This document shows positions 1 through 11,879 of a stretch of DNA of 64,000 bases, piece by piece. Each line of letters starts with the position of its first letter. Within the stretch, counting starts at the first letter, position 1. Where the stretch lies: contig OX579637.1 of the NCBI GenBank assembly GCA_951230915.1, positions 18,228,001-18,292,000 on the forward strand, written 5' to 3'. The notes under the pieces were generated by a model. It was given only the letters and a program-made list of their open reading frames with translations. It was not told where the DNA came from and did not search any database. The DNA is from Antitrichia curtipendula (Eukaryota; Streptophyta; Bryopsida; Hypnales; Leucodontaceae). A program made the translations under genes and the position numbers.

Positions 1-253
1 GTGTGGCAACCAATTGTGAAATTCCTGATTGGCCTTCAAGTTCGGCATTGGAGAAGGTATAATCTCTTGTCTTTGAATGGCACAACTGGACATTCTACAT
101 TGTTGTTTGTCCTTCAGCAATGAAATGATTTTGCATGACGTACAAATTAAGCCAGTTTCACGATCGTAACTGGATGCACACTCGTACGTTTGTTAGCAGG
201 GGTCCGATCCTACAGTAAATCGTAAAAGAAATACGGAGGGCGCCCATCGTCCA

Positions 254-946
254 TTGAGGTCCGGGGTAGCAGACAAGTGGATGAACGTCATCTTGGACCT
301 CAATGGCATTTTATGCCGCTGCAAGGACTGGAAATCCAATTGTTCAACCAAGCATTTTCGCGAAGCTTCAGAGCCGCACTCGGCTACAATCGCTGCAATT
401 GTTGGACCCAAAGCAGTATATAATTGTCCAAATTGCGCTGAGTTCTTGAAAGAGCTAGAGATGATAGCAAAAGTTACTGTATGGAGCTCCATGAAAAAAA
501 CTACGACCAATGAAATTTGTGAATACCTCTTTCGAGAGGGAAAATGGCCCTTTCTTGTTCTTGGGCAAGACTCGTGCAAGACTATCAAGTGCAGGGATAG
601 AGCCGGGAGGTTGACCACTTACAAGGAACCTGGAACAAATAAGGAATTGTTCCTTAAGAACCTAGATTTCCTTTTCGCTGGCTTCCATGGGAATTTCACT
701 TCTCATAATACAGTCGTAGTGGACAACAGCTCGCGCAAACACATCATGAACAAGCCTGAGAATGTAATATTATCAGATTCCTGGAGTAACCGAGGAAATG
801 GTGACAGGGACACGTTTCTTCTAGCAGTCCTACTTCCTTGGTTCCAACAGTTGCACCTCAACCGCAACAATGGTCTCAAGTCCTTCAGAGAGAATAAAAA
901 ATGGAGGATTGGAAGACGAATGCTGAGCGAAGAATGGGGTCGCTGA
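254..946 (+). CDS. FCP1/NLI-type HAD phosphatase-like protein of a Q-family element (Q4)
   Basis: An open frame of 230 codons; homology to the second copy begins at the internal ATG (position 281), so the true start is either there or an upstream exon. It matches the FCP1-homology (NLI-interacting factor-like) HAD fold. Motif I reads DLNGIL at about 296-313 where active phosphatases have DxDx(T/V). There is a VWSSM segment near 480 (canonical LWTAS-like), LGQDSC near 560, and a VVVDNSS segment near 714 where the family usually has DD. The same DLN form occurs in the copy at 32.04-32.8 kb, so loss of the second motif I aspartate looks family-wide. Catalysis is therefore doubtful; a binding or regulatory role is possible. 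It lies upstream of the Ser/Pro-rich reading frame at 1225. In family knowledge, FCP1-like proteins dephosphorylate the RNA polymerase II C-terminal domain. A role inside an element is inference. Confidence 0.6.
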   Translation: MRSGVADKWMNVILDLNGILCRCKDWKSNCSTKHFREASEPHSATIAAIVGPKAVYNCPNCAEFLKELEMIAKVTVWSSMKKTTTNEICEYLFREGKWPFLVLGQDSCKTIKCRDRAGRLTTYKEPGTNKELFLKNLDFLFAGFHGNFTSHNTVVVDNSSRKHIMNKPENVILSDSWSNRGNGDRDTFLLAVLLPWFQQLHLNRNNGLKSFRENKKWRIGRRMLSEEWGR

Positions 947-1224
947 GAGTATGACAATCTTATAGAGGTCCTTCGTGGGTCCGCTAGTGTTAGTTAGACT
1001 TAGTTTTGGAGGTATGCAGCACCTAAAATGTAGCGTCCTAAAACAGCTTATTTTTTTGTATTTCTCTGTTGCATTTTAACGCCCTTCGCGGTATCGTGTA
1101 CTTTGGGACGATTTAGTTTTTACAGCTCGAAGGTCCTCTGCTCTAGCTAGAGCTTATACTGAACCCGATGTACTTATGATCTGTTCAAAATTCTATAGCT
1201 AATTTTCTTATTTTTCCGTGCCAG

Positions 1225-1875
1225 ATGAATAATGCGTCTATAAGATCTAGGCTGGATGGGATCCTCCCGTGTCCAGCGTCTGAGGACTCCATTTTGGACT
1301 ATGGGCAGTACGTGATACTTAGTACGGGAAATTTCCTTTGCTCGGCTCCTACTGTTAATTCCACTATGGACTTCTCTGTCAAGCAGATCGAGGACGGAGT
1401 GGTAAATAGTCCCCCAGACAAGAAGCCGCGCTTGCCGATTTCTTGCTCGCCATCTCCTCTACGCTCTCGGACAGTCCGGTATTCGTCAAGGTCGCCAACC
1501 ATTTCAGAGAAAGGGACGCAAAAGAGGCTTTACGGAGATGCTAATTATTTAACGTCTACACCGGAAGTGAAATCCCATATGCCAAGTGATCTGCGTGCGG
1601 AAATTCCTGAACCTGAGGTTGCCGCTCTTCTACTTCCACGTTGTTGTGCATTGACTGAATCAGGAAGATTAAAAAAAAAAGCTGGAAGGTCACTGTGTAC
1701 TCAATCCTCTACTTGTACTTGGGACTCTGGGGAGCGGAGGTCACTACAAGCGCAAGAAAGAGAACACATGCGTCAGGCAGGTGCGAGTGTCAGGGGGGGT
1801 ATAGTTGAGGGCCTGAAATTTTCATGGCCCTTGAAAAGCTCAAGAGTACATCACGTAGTTGCTAGATGTTTATAA
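1225..1875 (+). CDS. Ser/Pro-rich element protein, homologous to 57.2-57.6 kb
   Basis: I do not recognise a characterised family. The first ~130 residues share ordered blocks with the minus-strand frame at 57,632-57,207: DSILDYGQ, ILSTGNFLCS, NSTMD(F/Y)S, EDGVV.SPP, PRLP, SPSPL(R/K)SR and (K/R)RLYG/KLYG. Conservation between two distant places in the window is the evidence that it is coding. The product is Ser/Pro-rich, has no visible membrane segment, and is probably largely disordered. After about residue 140 the frame loses similarity and has a homopolymeric lysine stretch, so the real end may be earlier than 1875. It sits ~280 bp downstream of the FCP1-like frame in the same orientation, and may be its 3' exon or a separate gene of the same element. 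Confidence 0.5.
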   Translation: MNNASIRSRLDGILPCPASEDSILDYGQYVILSTGNFLCSAPTVNSTMDFSVKQIEDGVVNSPPDKKPRLPISCSPSPLRSRTVRYSSRSPTISEKGTQKRLYGDANYLTSTPEVKSHMPSDLRAEIPEPEVAALLLPRCCALTESGRLKKKAGRSLCTQSSTCTWDSGERRSLQAQEREHMRQAGASVRGGIVEGLKFSWPLKSSRVHHVVARCL

Positions 1876-2442
1876 TACATGTGCATTCTAGTTACATGAT
1901 TTTCATGCTTCTTATCTGAATGCTAGTCCACTGTTATCTTAGGTGGGTCCAAGGGATTGCTTTTAGCACGCATCCATTGCTTGGATCCTACACATGTCAT
2001 CATATAGAGGAGTATATATTGCACGCATTGCAAAGCAAAATATATGTAAACGATATGTTTTTTTGGGGTAATAGAGATGCAGTGCGCAAAGTTGAACATA
2101 TCATTTCTCAATTCTTCATTTGGAAGCTTCTTATCATTGGCATTGAATGCTTTTTATGTATTTGCTGACGTTTGACTCTTCGTATTTGCTTTTATTTGCT
2201 TTGCAAAATTCTAAGGCATTAAAAATAAACTCTCATTTCGCTGGAAAACTCCCAAAATTTTGAATATAATTTTATCTCGGCGAATAGCATTTATATACTA
2301 AAGTATTTTGATGTAGATATATTGTATTAAAATGTATTTGGAGGTTGGTACTTGGTATCATCATAGCGGTATTGTTCAAGTATCAACTGTATTGCTTTTC
2401 AATATAAAAAATATTTGCGTACAATGAAATTCTATTATCATT
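1876..2442. other. AT-rich spacer, nothing recognised
   Basis: No conserved reading frame or repeat seen; the short open frames near 1920-2168 overlap on both strands and show no similarity to other parts of the window. Confidence 0.4.
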
Positions 2443-3378
2443 ATCCCCTAAATGTTTTTGACTATGTTTTCACCAAAAACGCTCCAAAACTGCCATTTCT
2501 AATACTACTGTCAAATTTTAGAAAAAAAACATTTTTGGACACAATTAACCATAGGATCTTGTAGTAAACTTGTTTAAGAAGATGTGGAAAAAATTTCAGA
2601 ATCGGACACCATGTGGATTGCAAGATAATAGTGTTTGAATTGACAAAAATCCTTTTTTTGTCCCTACGAAAAAACGGGCAGCTGCTCTTCACAAGGTCAC
2701 ATTTGTATGAAAAAATGTCCAAAATGGTGGTTACTCTTTGGATTTATTCTTGAAGGCAAGTTGGCTACATGCTTGAAAATTTTCAGATCATTTGGAATTG
2801 TACAACATATAGGAGAAAAATAGTAAGTAGGAAGAGGTAGAGAATGATTCAAAACACTAAATTGTGAAGAATTTATTTATGGAATTGAAAAATGCCAATC
2901 CAACGGTTGTAATGTTGTAATAAACAATCTACACCCAATGTTTTTATCTTTTTCAAAAATATTTAAAATTGAGTTAAATAAAAGACTTCAAAGTTTATTT
3001 TAGAGTTGAAATTCCATAACTACCCTTAAACTAAGAATCCTCATAACTTTTGACTCATAGATCTAAATGGAATGATTCAAAGCTTCCTATGTACATATAA
3101 ATCTAAAGAACCAATTTCAAATTTTTATTTTCTGAAAAAGTGATTTTTGAAGAAGTTTTTTATGCTGCCCGTGCTGCCCGCCAAGGACTGAAAATGACAT
3201 ATCATGCAATAACTTTTTAACCATGTAGCCAAAATTTATAAAAATTGTTGGGCCTTAAAGCTACTCCTTGGACACGTGTTGTATGAAAATTTCAAAGAAA
3301 AAAAATATAAATCCATTTGTAGTGAGCTGCCCAAAATTGCTATATTGCCAAAAAAACCACTTTGGTCTTTTAGGGGTT
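2443..3378 (+). repeat. ~936 bp non-coding element, copy I, telomere-like terminal inverted repeats
   Basis: Begins with (T)CCCCTAAA followed by a TTTTTGACTATGTTTTCACC block, and ends with TTTTAGGGGTTA, so the two ends form a short inverted repeat (AACCCCTAAA-like). The whole body is matched by copy II at 40,900-41,836 in the same orientation and by copy III at 34,205-35,098 inverted. Internal landmarks shared by all three are the CATTTGTATGAAAAAATGTCC block, a TGGAATTGAAAAATGCCAA block and the terminal GCCCAAAATTG block. No frame is conserved between copies, so it looks like a non-autonomous, MITE-like DNA transposon. Confidence 0.75.
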
Positions 3379-3723
3379 ATATGTGTTCAACATTGATTAT
3401 ACAATTTTGAACCCAACCATACCAAGCTAACATCCATCAACAATAATTGTTGCTTTGCACTTCTCATCCAAGGATTTCAAGGACCGCATATGATAAATGC
3501 ATAAATAGATGGTAGACATTGGACATTGGAAGTTTCAAAACACACAAACATTTCAAAACTTTATATGAATTATAAGGGTGCACATATATTGGCATACATT
3601 GATGGTGCATATATATACTACATAGTTTGTAAACAATCATGCAAATTTATGTACTCGCCTCTACAATTACCTAATACTTCTATAGTTCTATCACTTCTAT
3701 GTCGTTCACTAACACCATAGACA

Positions 3724-5256
3724 CTAATATGAGTGGCGGAAGTGTTCATCCGGAATAGGCCAGTTGTAATTATTGGTAAATCGATGGATGATTTCGGACA
3801 AGCTACCGCGAGAATCAATCACCGAATCACAAAGGCGCTCCAAGTAAAGGTGAAAAATCTTTGCCAAATCCTCATGGCTAAATCTTGTATGTCCTTCATT
3901 TTCCCGATGTAAGATCACATAGTCCGCCGACATGCAACCATTGTTGATGGCTTGAGCTATTCGACCAACCGCATATTCCTCCGATTTACGTGATAAAACC
4001 GGTATCGTTGACACATCCGCATCTCTTCTATGCAAGTATGCAATAGAAGGGTCCACCCACCACCTCTTTTTCAAGGTCTCAGTCCGCTCACTCTGAGAGG
4101 TGAACGTGTACAAGGATTTCATTGGTTCATTACGTAAAGTAGTCATGCCCCAATCGCAAACTCCAATGTAAACACGTGACTCATCATTGGGAAAGTGAAA
4201 CATAATGTTGTCCAGTGAAAGATCATTGTGCAAATGTCCAGCGCTATGCACTGCATTCATGAGGTGCACCAATGCCCATGCAAGCTCTGTGCGCTTCTTC
4301 CTCCAACGACCAAGAAAAAAAGCTTTGATCACCTCTTCCGGGGTCGGTTGAGAATAAGCCAACCGAATGCCAATGTTATCGGGATATTCCTTATCCAATT
4401 TTAACATTTGCCTCAATGTTCCGCCATTCCACCAATACGAGTACCCTTCGTTCTACGTTGCATGAACAGCAGAAAACCGGATAACTCCATCATGTGGAAT
4501 TCTCACCGCCATTGACTCGTTTTGGTGTTCCAACCTTGCGAGCGGAGGTCGTAAGCATTGTTGATGAGATACCTTCACTGCGAACTCCCAAAATGTGGGT
4601 ATCTCACGACATCCTTCAATTCGGACCCTCCGAATTGTTGCGTATCCACCCCTCAGGATTTGATCATCTTGTGGAATCACCCTTGCTGTTTCCGGAAGCG
4701 CTAAGAAATGTCAACGCCCACGTTGCAACTCCACAAGTCCCTCATCACTATTCCACCAACTCATTGAACCTCGCCTATTTTGATTCTTTGCAAAAGGTGC
4801 GCACTAGCGAACAAACAAGTCTGCCCTCAAAATGACCTGTTCAAAAGCACCATCACCTACGCGGTGTTGCTTCCCGTACTTCTCTAAGATCACCTTTGCA
4901 TTCCACAATGCATCATGGACCTTGTCCCTCAAAAATTGTTGAAAGCCCTTCCTCTCCATTTCATGAATCCAGTAGGGTACGTTTAAAGCATCCGTGAACT
5001 TCTGTGCCATATCTCCCTTGAATTTAGCTGGGCACTCATCTTTATACCTCGCATATTTGGTATACAACGACGCAGTGGTTTCCGACTCATAAAAATTGAC
5101 AATGCACTCAATGAGAAATGCTTTGCAAGCGAGAGAGGGAATGTCCATACTCGCCTCACTGTCCGGCATCACTCGTTTGTCCTTCGCAACCTTCTTTGAT
5201 CTCGGCATCGTGATGAAATCACGTTTAGAAGTGCACTTGCAATGTCTAATCCACAA
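3724..5256 (-). pseudogene. Atypical protein kinase of module 1, three in-frame stops
   Basis: Read on the minus strand from the likely start at 5208 (MPRSKKVAKD) to 3724, one frame of about 494 codons is interrupted only by stops near 4804 (TAG), 4706 (TGA) and 4453 (TAG), with no frameshift. The N-terminal third is unrecognised. The kinase domain starts with a glycine loop (LRGGYATIRRV, about residue 185) and keeps the ATP-binding lysine (FAVK, about 212). The catalytic loop reads HNDLSLDN (about 327) instead of HRD..N, and DFG is replaced by DWG (about 352). The catalytic Asp, Asn and Mg-binding Asp are all present, so the ancestor was probably active. A block of GTCCG palindromes lies directly upstream (5.4-5.67 kb). 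hAT and RING genes follow further upstream in the same orientation. Host-kinase capture by an element is the likely origin, but that is inference. Confidence 0.75.
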
Positions 5257-5404
5257 GGCAATATACGATTTGCCAGATGATCATACATAAAATCTAGAAA
5301 AAAAAAGCAACAAGTATCTCCTAGAAATCGCACTCTTATCTTCCCTTAGAAAGGAGCCAATGGAGGATAAACCACCAAGCTCTCCGCTCTCTCTTGCATG
5401 ACAC

Positions 5405-5665
5405 AAGGGGGAAGATAAAACTGAGGAGCGGACGGGCCGTTCGACTCTTTTATCCAAGGCGGACACCTCGACTGTTCACCTGATCGGACGGACCCGACGA
5501 GGCGGACGGATCATCGTCTGCCTTGTCAGGACCGTGCGATCAAGCGGCCGCCACCCGTCCGACTCATCAGACGGCCCTGGTGAATCGGACGGCCGCCGTC
5601 CGCTTTAGGCCGACCGACCCTAAAATCGAAGGCGGACGCCTCGACCGACCACCTGATCAGGCGGA
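5405..5665. repeat. GTCCG/CGGAC palindrome block upstream of the kinase gene
   Basis: GC-rich island in AT-rich surroundings. Repeated half-sites CGGACGG, GTCCGNC and TGATCGGACGG occur in both orientations, for example the imperfect palindrome around 5551-5570 (CCGTCCGA, four bases, TCAGACGG). It ends where a degenerate CCTAAA tract begins. It covers the 5' flank of the kinase gene, and the same type of block precedes the hAT and RING genes. Confidence 0.7.
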
Positions 5666-5671
5666 CCAGAT

Positions 5672-5755
5672 ATACACTAAATCCTACATCCTAAATCCTA
5701 TATCCTAAACCCTATACACTAAATCCTATACCCTAAAACCTAAGTCCTAAGTTGT
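5672..5755. repeat. Degenerate telomere-like (CCCTAAA) tract
   Basis: About ten variants of CCTAAATCCTA / CCCTAAA / CACTAAATCCTA in a row. The unit is that of the plant telomere (TTTAGGG) in degenerate form. Confidence 0.6.
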
Positions 5756-7714
5756 ATACTTTAAAGTCACAAATGTAAGAAATCATAACTAATTTAAAAT
5801 ATGAAAACAAATGCAAATTAAGTTCCTCAAGAAATATATGGACCATCTTCAATTAAGGACTTAACTTGAGGATTCTTGATTGGGTTTAGGTGTTTCTTGA
5901 ATTCATAGCACGCACAAGTCCGTAAATAAAGCTTTGAAGTCAATTTTTAATTTCTTATGTGAATATATTTTGTTAAACAAATTCAACAATAGACTTTTTA
6001 TGTAACTTTATCAACACCATTGTCCCACATTAGTTGAATGAATTTATACCTCAATGAATTCACCAATGTGCAATTGTGCATGGAATTTAAAAATTAAATG
6101 TTTACTTCTCTAGCTTTTCTAAATTGGGATGTTTGGTCATTCAACCCTTTTAGGAATATTCACGTACGTCTTTCACCTTGTGCATTTTAGCCAAAATTTA
6201 GGCAATTGAGTTATGAATAAATGATTAAATGTGAAATGTTTAACCCCTACTTTTTAGGCACCTTGTTTAACTACATTTTTTTGCTTTGAACCTTTTTAAC
6301 TAAAAAAGGCTACTCTAGTGATGGTGAATGTCTAATTTTATATGATAAACAATTGAGTTGAGAATCTTAAACACCAATATTTAAAAAGAAACACTTAGTT
6401 TTCATTCATTAAAAAATTGTTAGGTAGAAGTAGATTCAAGATCGAAGGAAAAATTAAAGCGTTAATAGCTCTAAGATAGTAAGATAGAATTGAAATATAC
6501 TAATTTCAACTCTGAGATTGTTCTAGCAAAGAATCTAGACCTCGTGAAACTTTTTTTTTTTTTTGCTGTTAGAATTCAATTTAGAAATGAATCCTTCAAA
6601 TTATTTATTCTAAAAGATACCAAAAAAACTCAGCAAATTACAAAAAATATTGAGGCCATAAGAGCCTGCCTAAAAATCTGACATCCATTTTGTCCCTAAT
6701 GGAACAATGGGACTTTAGAGGTTAAACTCAAAAAAACTACACATTCATTTTTTAAAATTGGTGAAGTAGAAATTGGTGCACTATTAAATGAAAAATAATG
6801 CGCGAATAACTTTTGGAAGAATTGAAGAATTGTTAATTCCAATGAAAAAAATATACTAATAGACAATTATTATTCTTTGATATCAATTTTGAATAAAGAA
6901 TTTTGAATTCTAGAAACATAAGACAACTCTATATGCTTTTTCTAACTTCATGATCCGCACCCTACAAGACCACAAGTCTGCAACATATAACTCCAACTGA
7001 TTTTTGACAACATTATTTGACATTGAATGGGGCAATTTCTTATAAGTAGGTAATTACTAATTAGGTATCAATCCATACTATCATGACCAAAATGATTTTT
7101 TAATATTACATCAAAATATTATCACACATCCATTTTCAAAATACACTTCTAATTTGAGCAATATTTATAGGAATGACATGAATCCTAAACCCTAAACTCT
7201 ATACTACAACCTTGCATACAAATATCTTAAAAGATCGTGACTTTAATGCAATAGTATTATACAAGTACATAGCAATTGTTTTTAGTTTCATGACATTAAG
7301 TCGGATTTGACTTACTTCGACAAATTTCTTCATAAAAACAATTATTTTAAAATGGAAATGTCTTACAATATATAGTAATATATGATTAAAATCCAAATAA
7401 ATTTTTAAATAATTAAATCTACGATCTATCATCAAAAAATTAGAAAAAAAAATTTAGAACTATAGGTAGCATTTCATTTTGATCTTTCAAGATGGTCATT
7501 TAAAAATATCATTGCGATGTTTAATTTCAAGATTAAACCTAAAAATATGATGTGCACATTGAAGAATGAACTTTGATGTTTGACCCATGAGAAGTTCAAT
7601 GTCTTTGAGGTATTCACATTGGATGCTTGTTGTCATGAAGGCACACTCTTTGGAGATGACCTAGCCATTTCAGGAATCCTATGTTGCACTAAATGAGAAA
7701 AAAACAAAAATTGG
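5756..7714. other. AT-rich non-coding stretch of module 1
   Basis: No supported gene. It contains one copy of a small repeat (6365-6725, listed separately) and a short CCTAAACCCTAAAC run near 7184-7197. Confidence 0.5.
6365..6725 (+). repeat. Small dispersed repeat (family R2), copy a
   Basis: Shares ordered blocks with 22,315-22,575 and 23,480-24,060: TTTTCATTC.TTAAAAA.TTGTTAG, TTAATAGCTC.AAGAT, ATTGTT.TAGCAA. It ends in a block like GGGACTTTAGAGGTTAAAC, reminiscent of the end of the 936 bp element. Non-coding. Confidence 0.5.
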
Positions 7715-8095
7715 GACCGTCCGCTCGTCGGGCGGAAGTGACCAAGGCACGGATGGGCCATGAGGCGAACGGGTGGTTGGATCGTCCGCCCGTCGGACGG
7801 AGGTGACCAAGGCACGGACGGGCCACGAGGCGGACGGGCGGTCGGACCGTCCGCTTGTCGGACGGAAGTGACCAAGGCGCGGACGGGCCACGAGGCGGAC
7901 GGTCGGTCGGACCGTCCGCCCGTCGGACGGAAGAGACCAAGGCGCGGACGGGCCACGAGGCGGACGGTCAGTCAAACCGTCCGCCCGTCGCACGGAAGTG
8001 ACCAAGGCGCGGATGGGCGATTGGACCGTCCGCCCGTCGGACGGAAGTGACCAAAGCGCGGACGGGCCACGAGGCGGACGGGCGGACTGGCGAAC
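7715..8095. repeat. Tandem array of a 65 bp GC-rich unit built on a CCGTCCG...CGGACGG palindrome
   Basis: Six units start at about 7715, 7780, 7845, 7910, 7975 and 8024. Four successive spacings are exactly 65 bp; the fifth unit is 16 bp short. Each unit begins with CCGTCCG, five bases, CGGACGG, then AAGTGACCAAGGCGCGGACG. Because 65 is not divisible by 3 but frames stay open, all three minus frames look like Pro/Arg-rich proteins; these are artefacts. It lies at the 3' side of the hAT gene within module 1. Confidence 0.9.
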
Positions 8096-8286
8096 AAGTG
8101 GACAGACGGTCCGAATTCTTCGCTAGTTTTAAGGTATTTGAAAAAACAAAATTTTGATGGTGTGCACAACATGAATGAGCAAATTTGTATTACAAACTTA
8201 AAGTTCAAACAATGAATTGTCATAACATAATGTGTTTAGGGGAAAAAACTAAACACCCAAGTTTACATCTTCTCAATCTTTATGGA

Positions 8287-11200
8287 CTATGGCTGGTAGT
8301 CACTATCTCCTTTGACTTCAGCCCCGCTACTATGACCTGTTGTATCCCATCCGGAATCATCGTCACTGGATGAATTTTGCATACTATCTGATGAAGATTG
8401 TACAATCTTCCTTCCTTTTTGTACTTGTTTCGATGCGCCTGATCTCACTGGTCTACCTAACTTATGATCCCTTTTGACTTTTAGTAGAGACTTTCCAATA
8501 CCTCCCTTAAGATCGTGGATTGGTTTCACCTTTCGCTTGGTTAGAGGCAGACTTGCATCAAGGGGGGTTCTACCTACATTTTGTTTTTCAATGGAGAGAT
8601 TGCAAAAGGCTCCATTATTCTTTTCCTCTTAGCTTTTTTGAACTCCTTCACCGCGGGTGGACGTGCTTCTGAACCTCCTGAATGTTTGTCTTCTCTGCGG
8701 ACAAAGCTTCCACTGTAGGGTTTGAAAATTTGATCGGAGAATGCTTTGCATGGCCAGAAAATCAACAAAACATATACTCCAATGTTTGCACATCATTGTT
8801 GTCTGATGAAACGGATGGATTGGGATTGGCTCCAATGTGCAATTCTTTCAATTTGCTCAAATGTTGTTCTTTAAACCGTGAGTCTCCAGGACCATTCAAA
8901 GTCACCGCTTGTATATAGTGCATGTCGAAGACCGCTACGTGATGGTAATTGAAGATCTCGCACGAGGTGCTTTATGTCTTTGGCGTTGCGGTCTGGCATT
9001 GGGCACACGGACTCCAATACACATGGATCTTGACTTCCCTCTATTTGAGGTGCTTCGGCATTTTGAATGCCGAAAAGTCCAATAGATTCACTTGTCAATG
9101 CCCCTGGTAATTCAATACTTTGGTTGACCACATTTGTGTGGGACTTCACCCCACACTCTCTCATGTCTTCGTGTTAATCATTTTCTTCCGCTCCTACCGT
9201 TGTCATGGATGGACATTCGGGAATTCGAATCACTTCATCCATTTGAGGAGTTTCATCACCTATAACCATTTCCTCATCTTCCTCTGCTACCTTCGCATGA
9301 GTATTTTTCCTATTTGCTAGAATGTTTTCACTACGCAACAACCCGGTTCCATCTAAGTATTTAGCTATGGAAGGTCCACCTTCGTCATATTCACAGTTGT
9401 CCTCATCCAACGGAAACTTGTAAGGGTCTTCACAATCATCTCCGATGTCTGCATCATAACGAGGTGGGCTTCGAAGCGGTTCATCATTAAAATTGCGGAT
9501 GCCGTGGTCATCTTCATCGTCCATGAGGGGATCAACTTCTTCACCGGATTCACCACCCTCGTCTTCCGATGAAGACAAGGCGAAATCCTCCGACTCGAGG
9601 TTCTCATCGTACCACTTCTTCTCATCATTTTGCTTTGATGCACCAAGGACTTTGGAATTGGTATACATATATACCAAATCTTGTGCTCTTTGTGGCTTCA
9701 ACTTGTTCCGATATTTGTTGTGAACAAAAGAATAGCTACTCCAATTTCGTTCACATGAAGACGATGATACCAGTTGGGCCAAAATCTTCTTGGCAATTGG
9801 AGCAATGAGCTTCCCGCACGCACCCTCAAAATCCCACCAAGCATGCGCCGACAATTGTTGTTCACCTGCATCCAACATGTTGTGGAACGGAGGTTCCCTA
9901 TGGCGGAAGGCTACAAATTCCTTCACCACCTTCGCGTACTCTAAAGGTGTACATATTTGCATTTAAATGCGCTTGCATGCAGCCATGGCATCGGTGTTGT
10001 CGGCTAGTTCTTTGTCTTCAAGAAGGTAGGGATTCAAAAGTGCTCCTGCATAATGTAAATCGGTCTTCACCATATCACGTCGTTCGTAGAACGCCTTCAC
10101 CAACGGGATGGCTTTGTCCAAAGCCAAACAAAAAGGCTCTTTGTTTAAAGCAAGGACATGCTTCTCTAGTTTTCTCATAATATGTAACACCTTGCCCATG
10201 CATGGTGTCTTCACATCCAAATCATGAAGAGCATTGACAATTGGAGCTGTCACATCTTCAAAATTTTGACAACGATGCCAAAATTGCCCACTTAGAATGG
10301 TCTTCTTCACCCGTTTGGATTCTAAACAAGTTTTGGATTTTTGCAAGTGCTTTCTAGCATATTCCTCCCATTGCGGGTCCGTCACAGTTTGTTGCAATTG
10401 TGCTTTCACCTTGAGCATACATGCAACCATGTTGTAATTCGAGGCAAATCTTGTTTCCACCGCCAACAACAAGTTGTACTGCGTCGAATATTTTCAAAGT
10501 ATCACAAGCGGCATGTGCCTCTTTTTGAAGAATTTGACTATCTTTCGGGAATCTTTCACGACGTCATCAATCCATTGTTCATTTGCCTAATCTTTTAGCA
10601 ACAAATTCAATGCATGCACCACGCAACCTTGGAAAAAATGTGGGGATAGGTAGTAGATACCAAATTCCATGCTGCTGGATTTACAGCCGCATTATTTGTA
10701 CTCACCTGCACTACGTTTGCAGGGCCCACTTGTTCTATAAAACTCTCTAATATAGAGGCCGAATATGGAGCATCTTTAGTTTTCCCAATTGTATCCACCG
10801 ATCCTAAGAATTGCTCACCCGCGGATGACACAAGCATGGCGTTTATCAATGGCCAATTCGAAACCGAGGTCCACCCATCAATAGACAATCTGGCTCCAAA
10901 TTTCCTAATACTGGTTTCTGTCCGCTTACGGAGATTGACCTCTAAGTCTACCTTTGCTTGGTCAAGCAATTTATGACGTAGATCATGGTATAATGGTGGA
11001 CTATAAAGTTGGTTAAACTCCGCCGTTTTCTTCACTGCTTCTTTGAAGACTGGATTTCAGGCTACAGCAAATGGTATGTTTGCCGCATAAAAGAAATTGG
11101 CCCACATTGCATTCAAAATGCGTTTATTTGCTTCTTCGAATCCCTCCACTAGCCTACTTTGTCTTTGAGGCCTACTGCTTCATGTCCGCTAAGTTCTACG

Positions 11201-11635
11201 TCCACCTAATGCTTGTGTACTTGGAATTCTTTGGGAAGAACCACCAACATATTCCTCTGGTGTCGTGCATGAGTCTTCTTTGGTAGAGTTCACAGTGTCT
11301 CTCGCATTTGACATAGCACAAAGAACCATAGGCATAGGTGTGTTGTTGCCATCCACATTGTGTGGAGTACCTCTTTGTGGAATCACTCCATTGCAACGAA
11401 CAAATAGACCTCGAACTTCAAATGTCATTTGGATACAAAGGCTGATTCCATTGTCACCACTTCCCGATGTGCCTGCATATCCCAAATGACTAAACATACG
11501 GACCAGCTTCTTGACAAATACCAATTTGCAAGCCTTGCATTGTACTTTTCCATTTGATAGGGTTTCGTACCAAGAAGACCAATCCTTGGTCATGGTGGCT
11601 GTTTTAGGCTCTATGTATTGAAACCCTAAATTCAA
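8287..11635 (-). pseudogene. hAT-superfamily transposase, decayed
   Basis: Minus strand. An N-terminal BED-like segment lies near 11,490-11,560 (CKACKLVF...HLGY). A DUF659-type segment follows with IPFAVA(stop)NPVFKEAV near 11,050 and SIDGWTSVSNWPLINAM near 10,870. The C-terminus has the hAT dimerisation block with SSCERNWSSYSFVHNKYRNK near 9,720-9,770 and an acidic tail. In-frame stops occur at about 11,189, 11,180, 11,055, 9,963 and 9,174. A frameshift in a T-run near 10,625 separates PHIF from the expected GCVVHALNLLLKD, which is readable in the next frame. The tail continues in the same frame to about 8,574 and after another shift to 8,287 (Ser/Asp-rich end). The second catalytic-region aspartate, normally TDNA, reads STNNA near 10,690. 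hAT proteins cut and paste DNA with 8 bp target duplications; this copy cannot be functional as written. GTCCG palindromes lie directly upstream (11.88-12.08 kb). Confidence 0.85.
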
Positions 11636-11879
11636 AACGTAATGATAACAATTGGGTAAAATCGTTCAAATGTTTATGTACAAAGCCTTGGAAAACAAGG
11701 CCCCCCTTTCCACTGAACTATGCATTACCAAGCAAGGGACACAAAAAATTGTAGCTCCTATCCCTTGGAAATCTTAACGTTCAGTTTCTTAAAAGTGCTT
11801 GTAAATGTCAATTTCAGGACACTTATAGTCTCCATCTGTTTGTGACCGTTGAATATGGAAAAAAAAATCCTCCCACAAC

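Noticed and set aside
193..618. Minus-strand frame opposite the FCP1-like gene
   Set aside because: The plus frame has homology to 32.04-32.8 kb; the minus frame does not.
7633..8223. Six overlapping Pro/Arg-rich open frames over the GC-rich array
   Set aside because: They arise from a 65 bp tandem repeat with few stop-forming words on either strand; no frame is conserved outside it.
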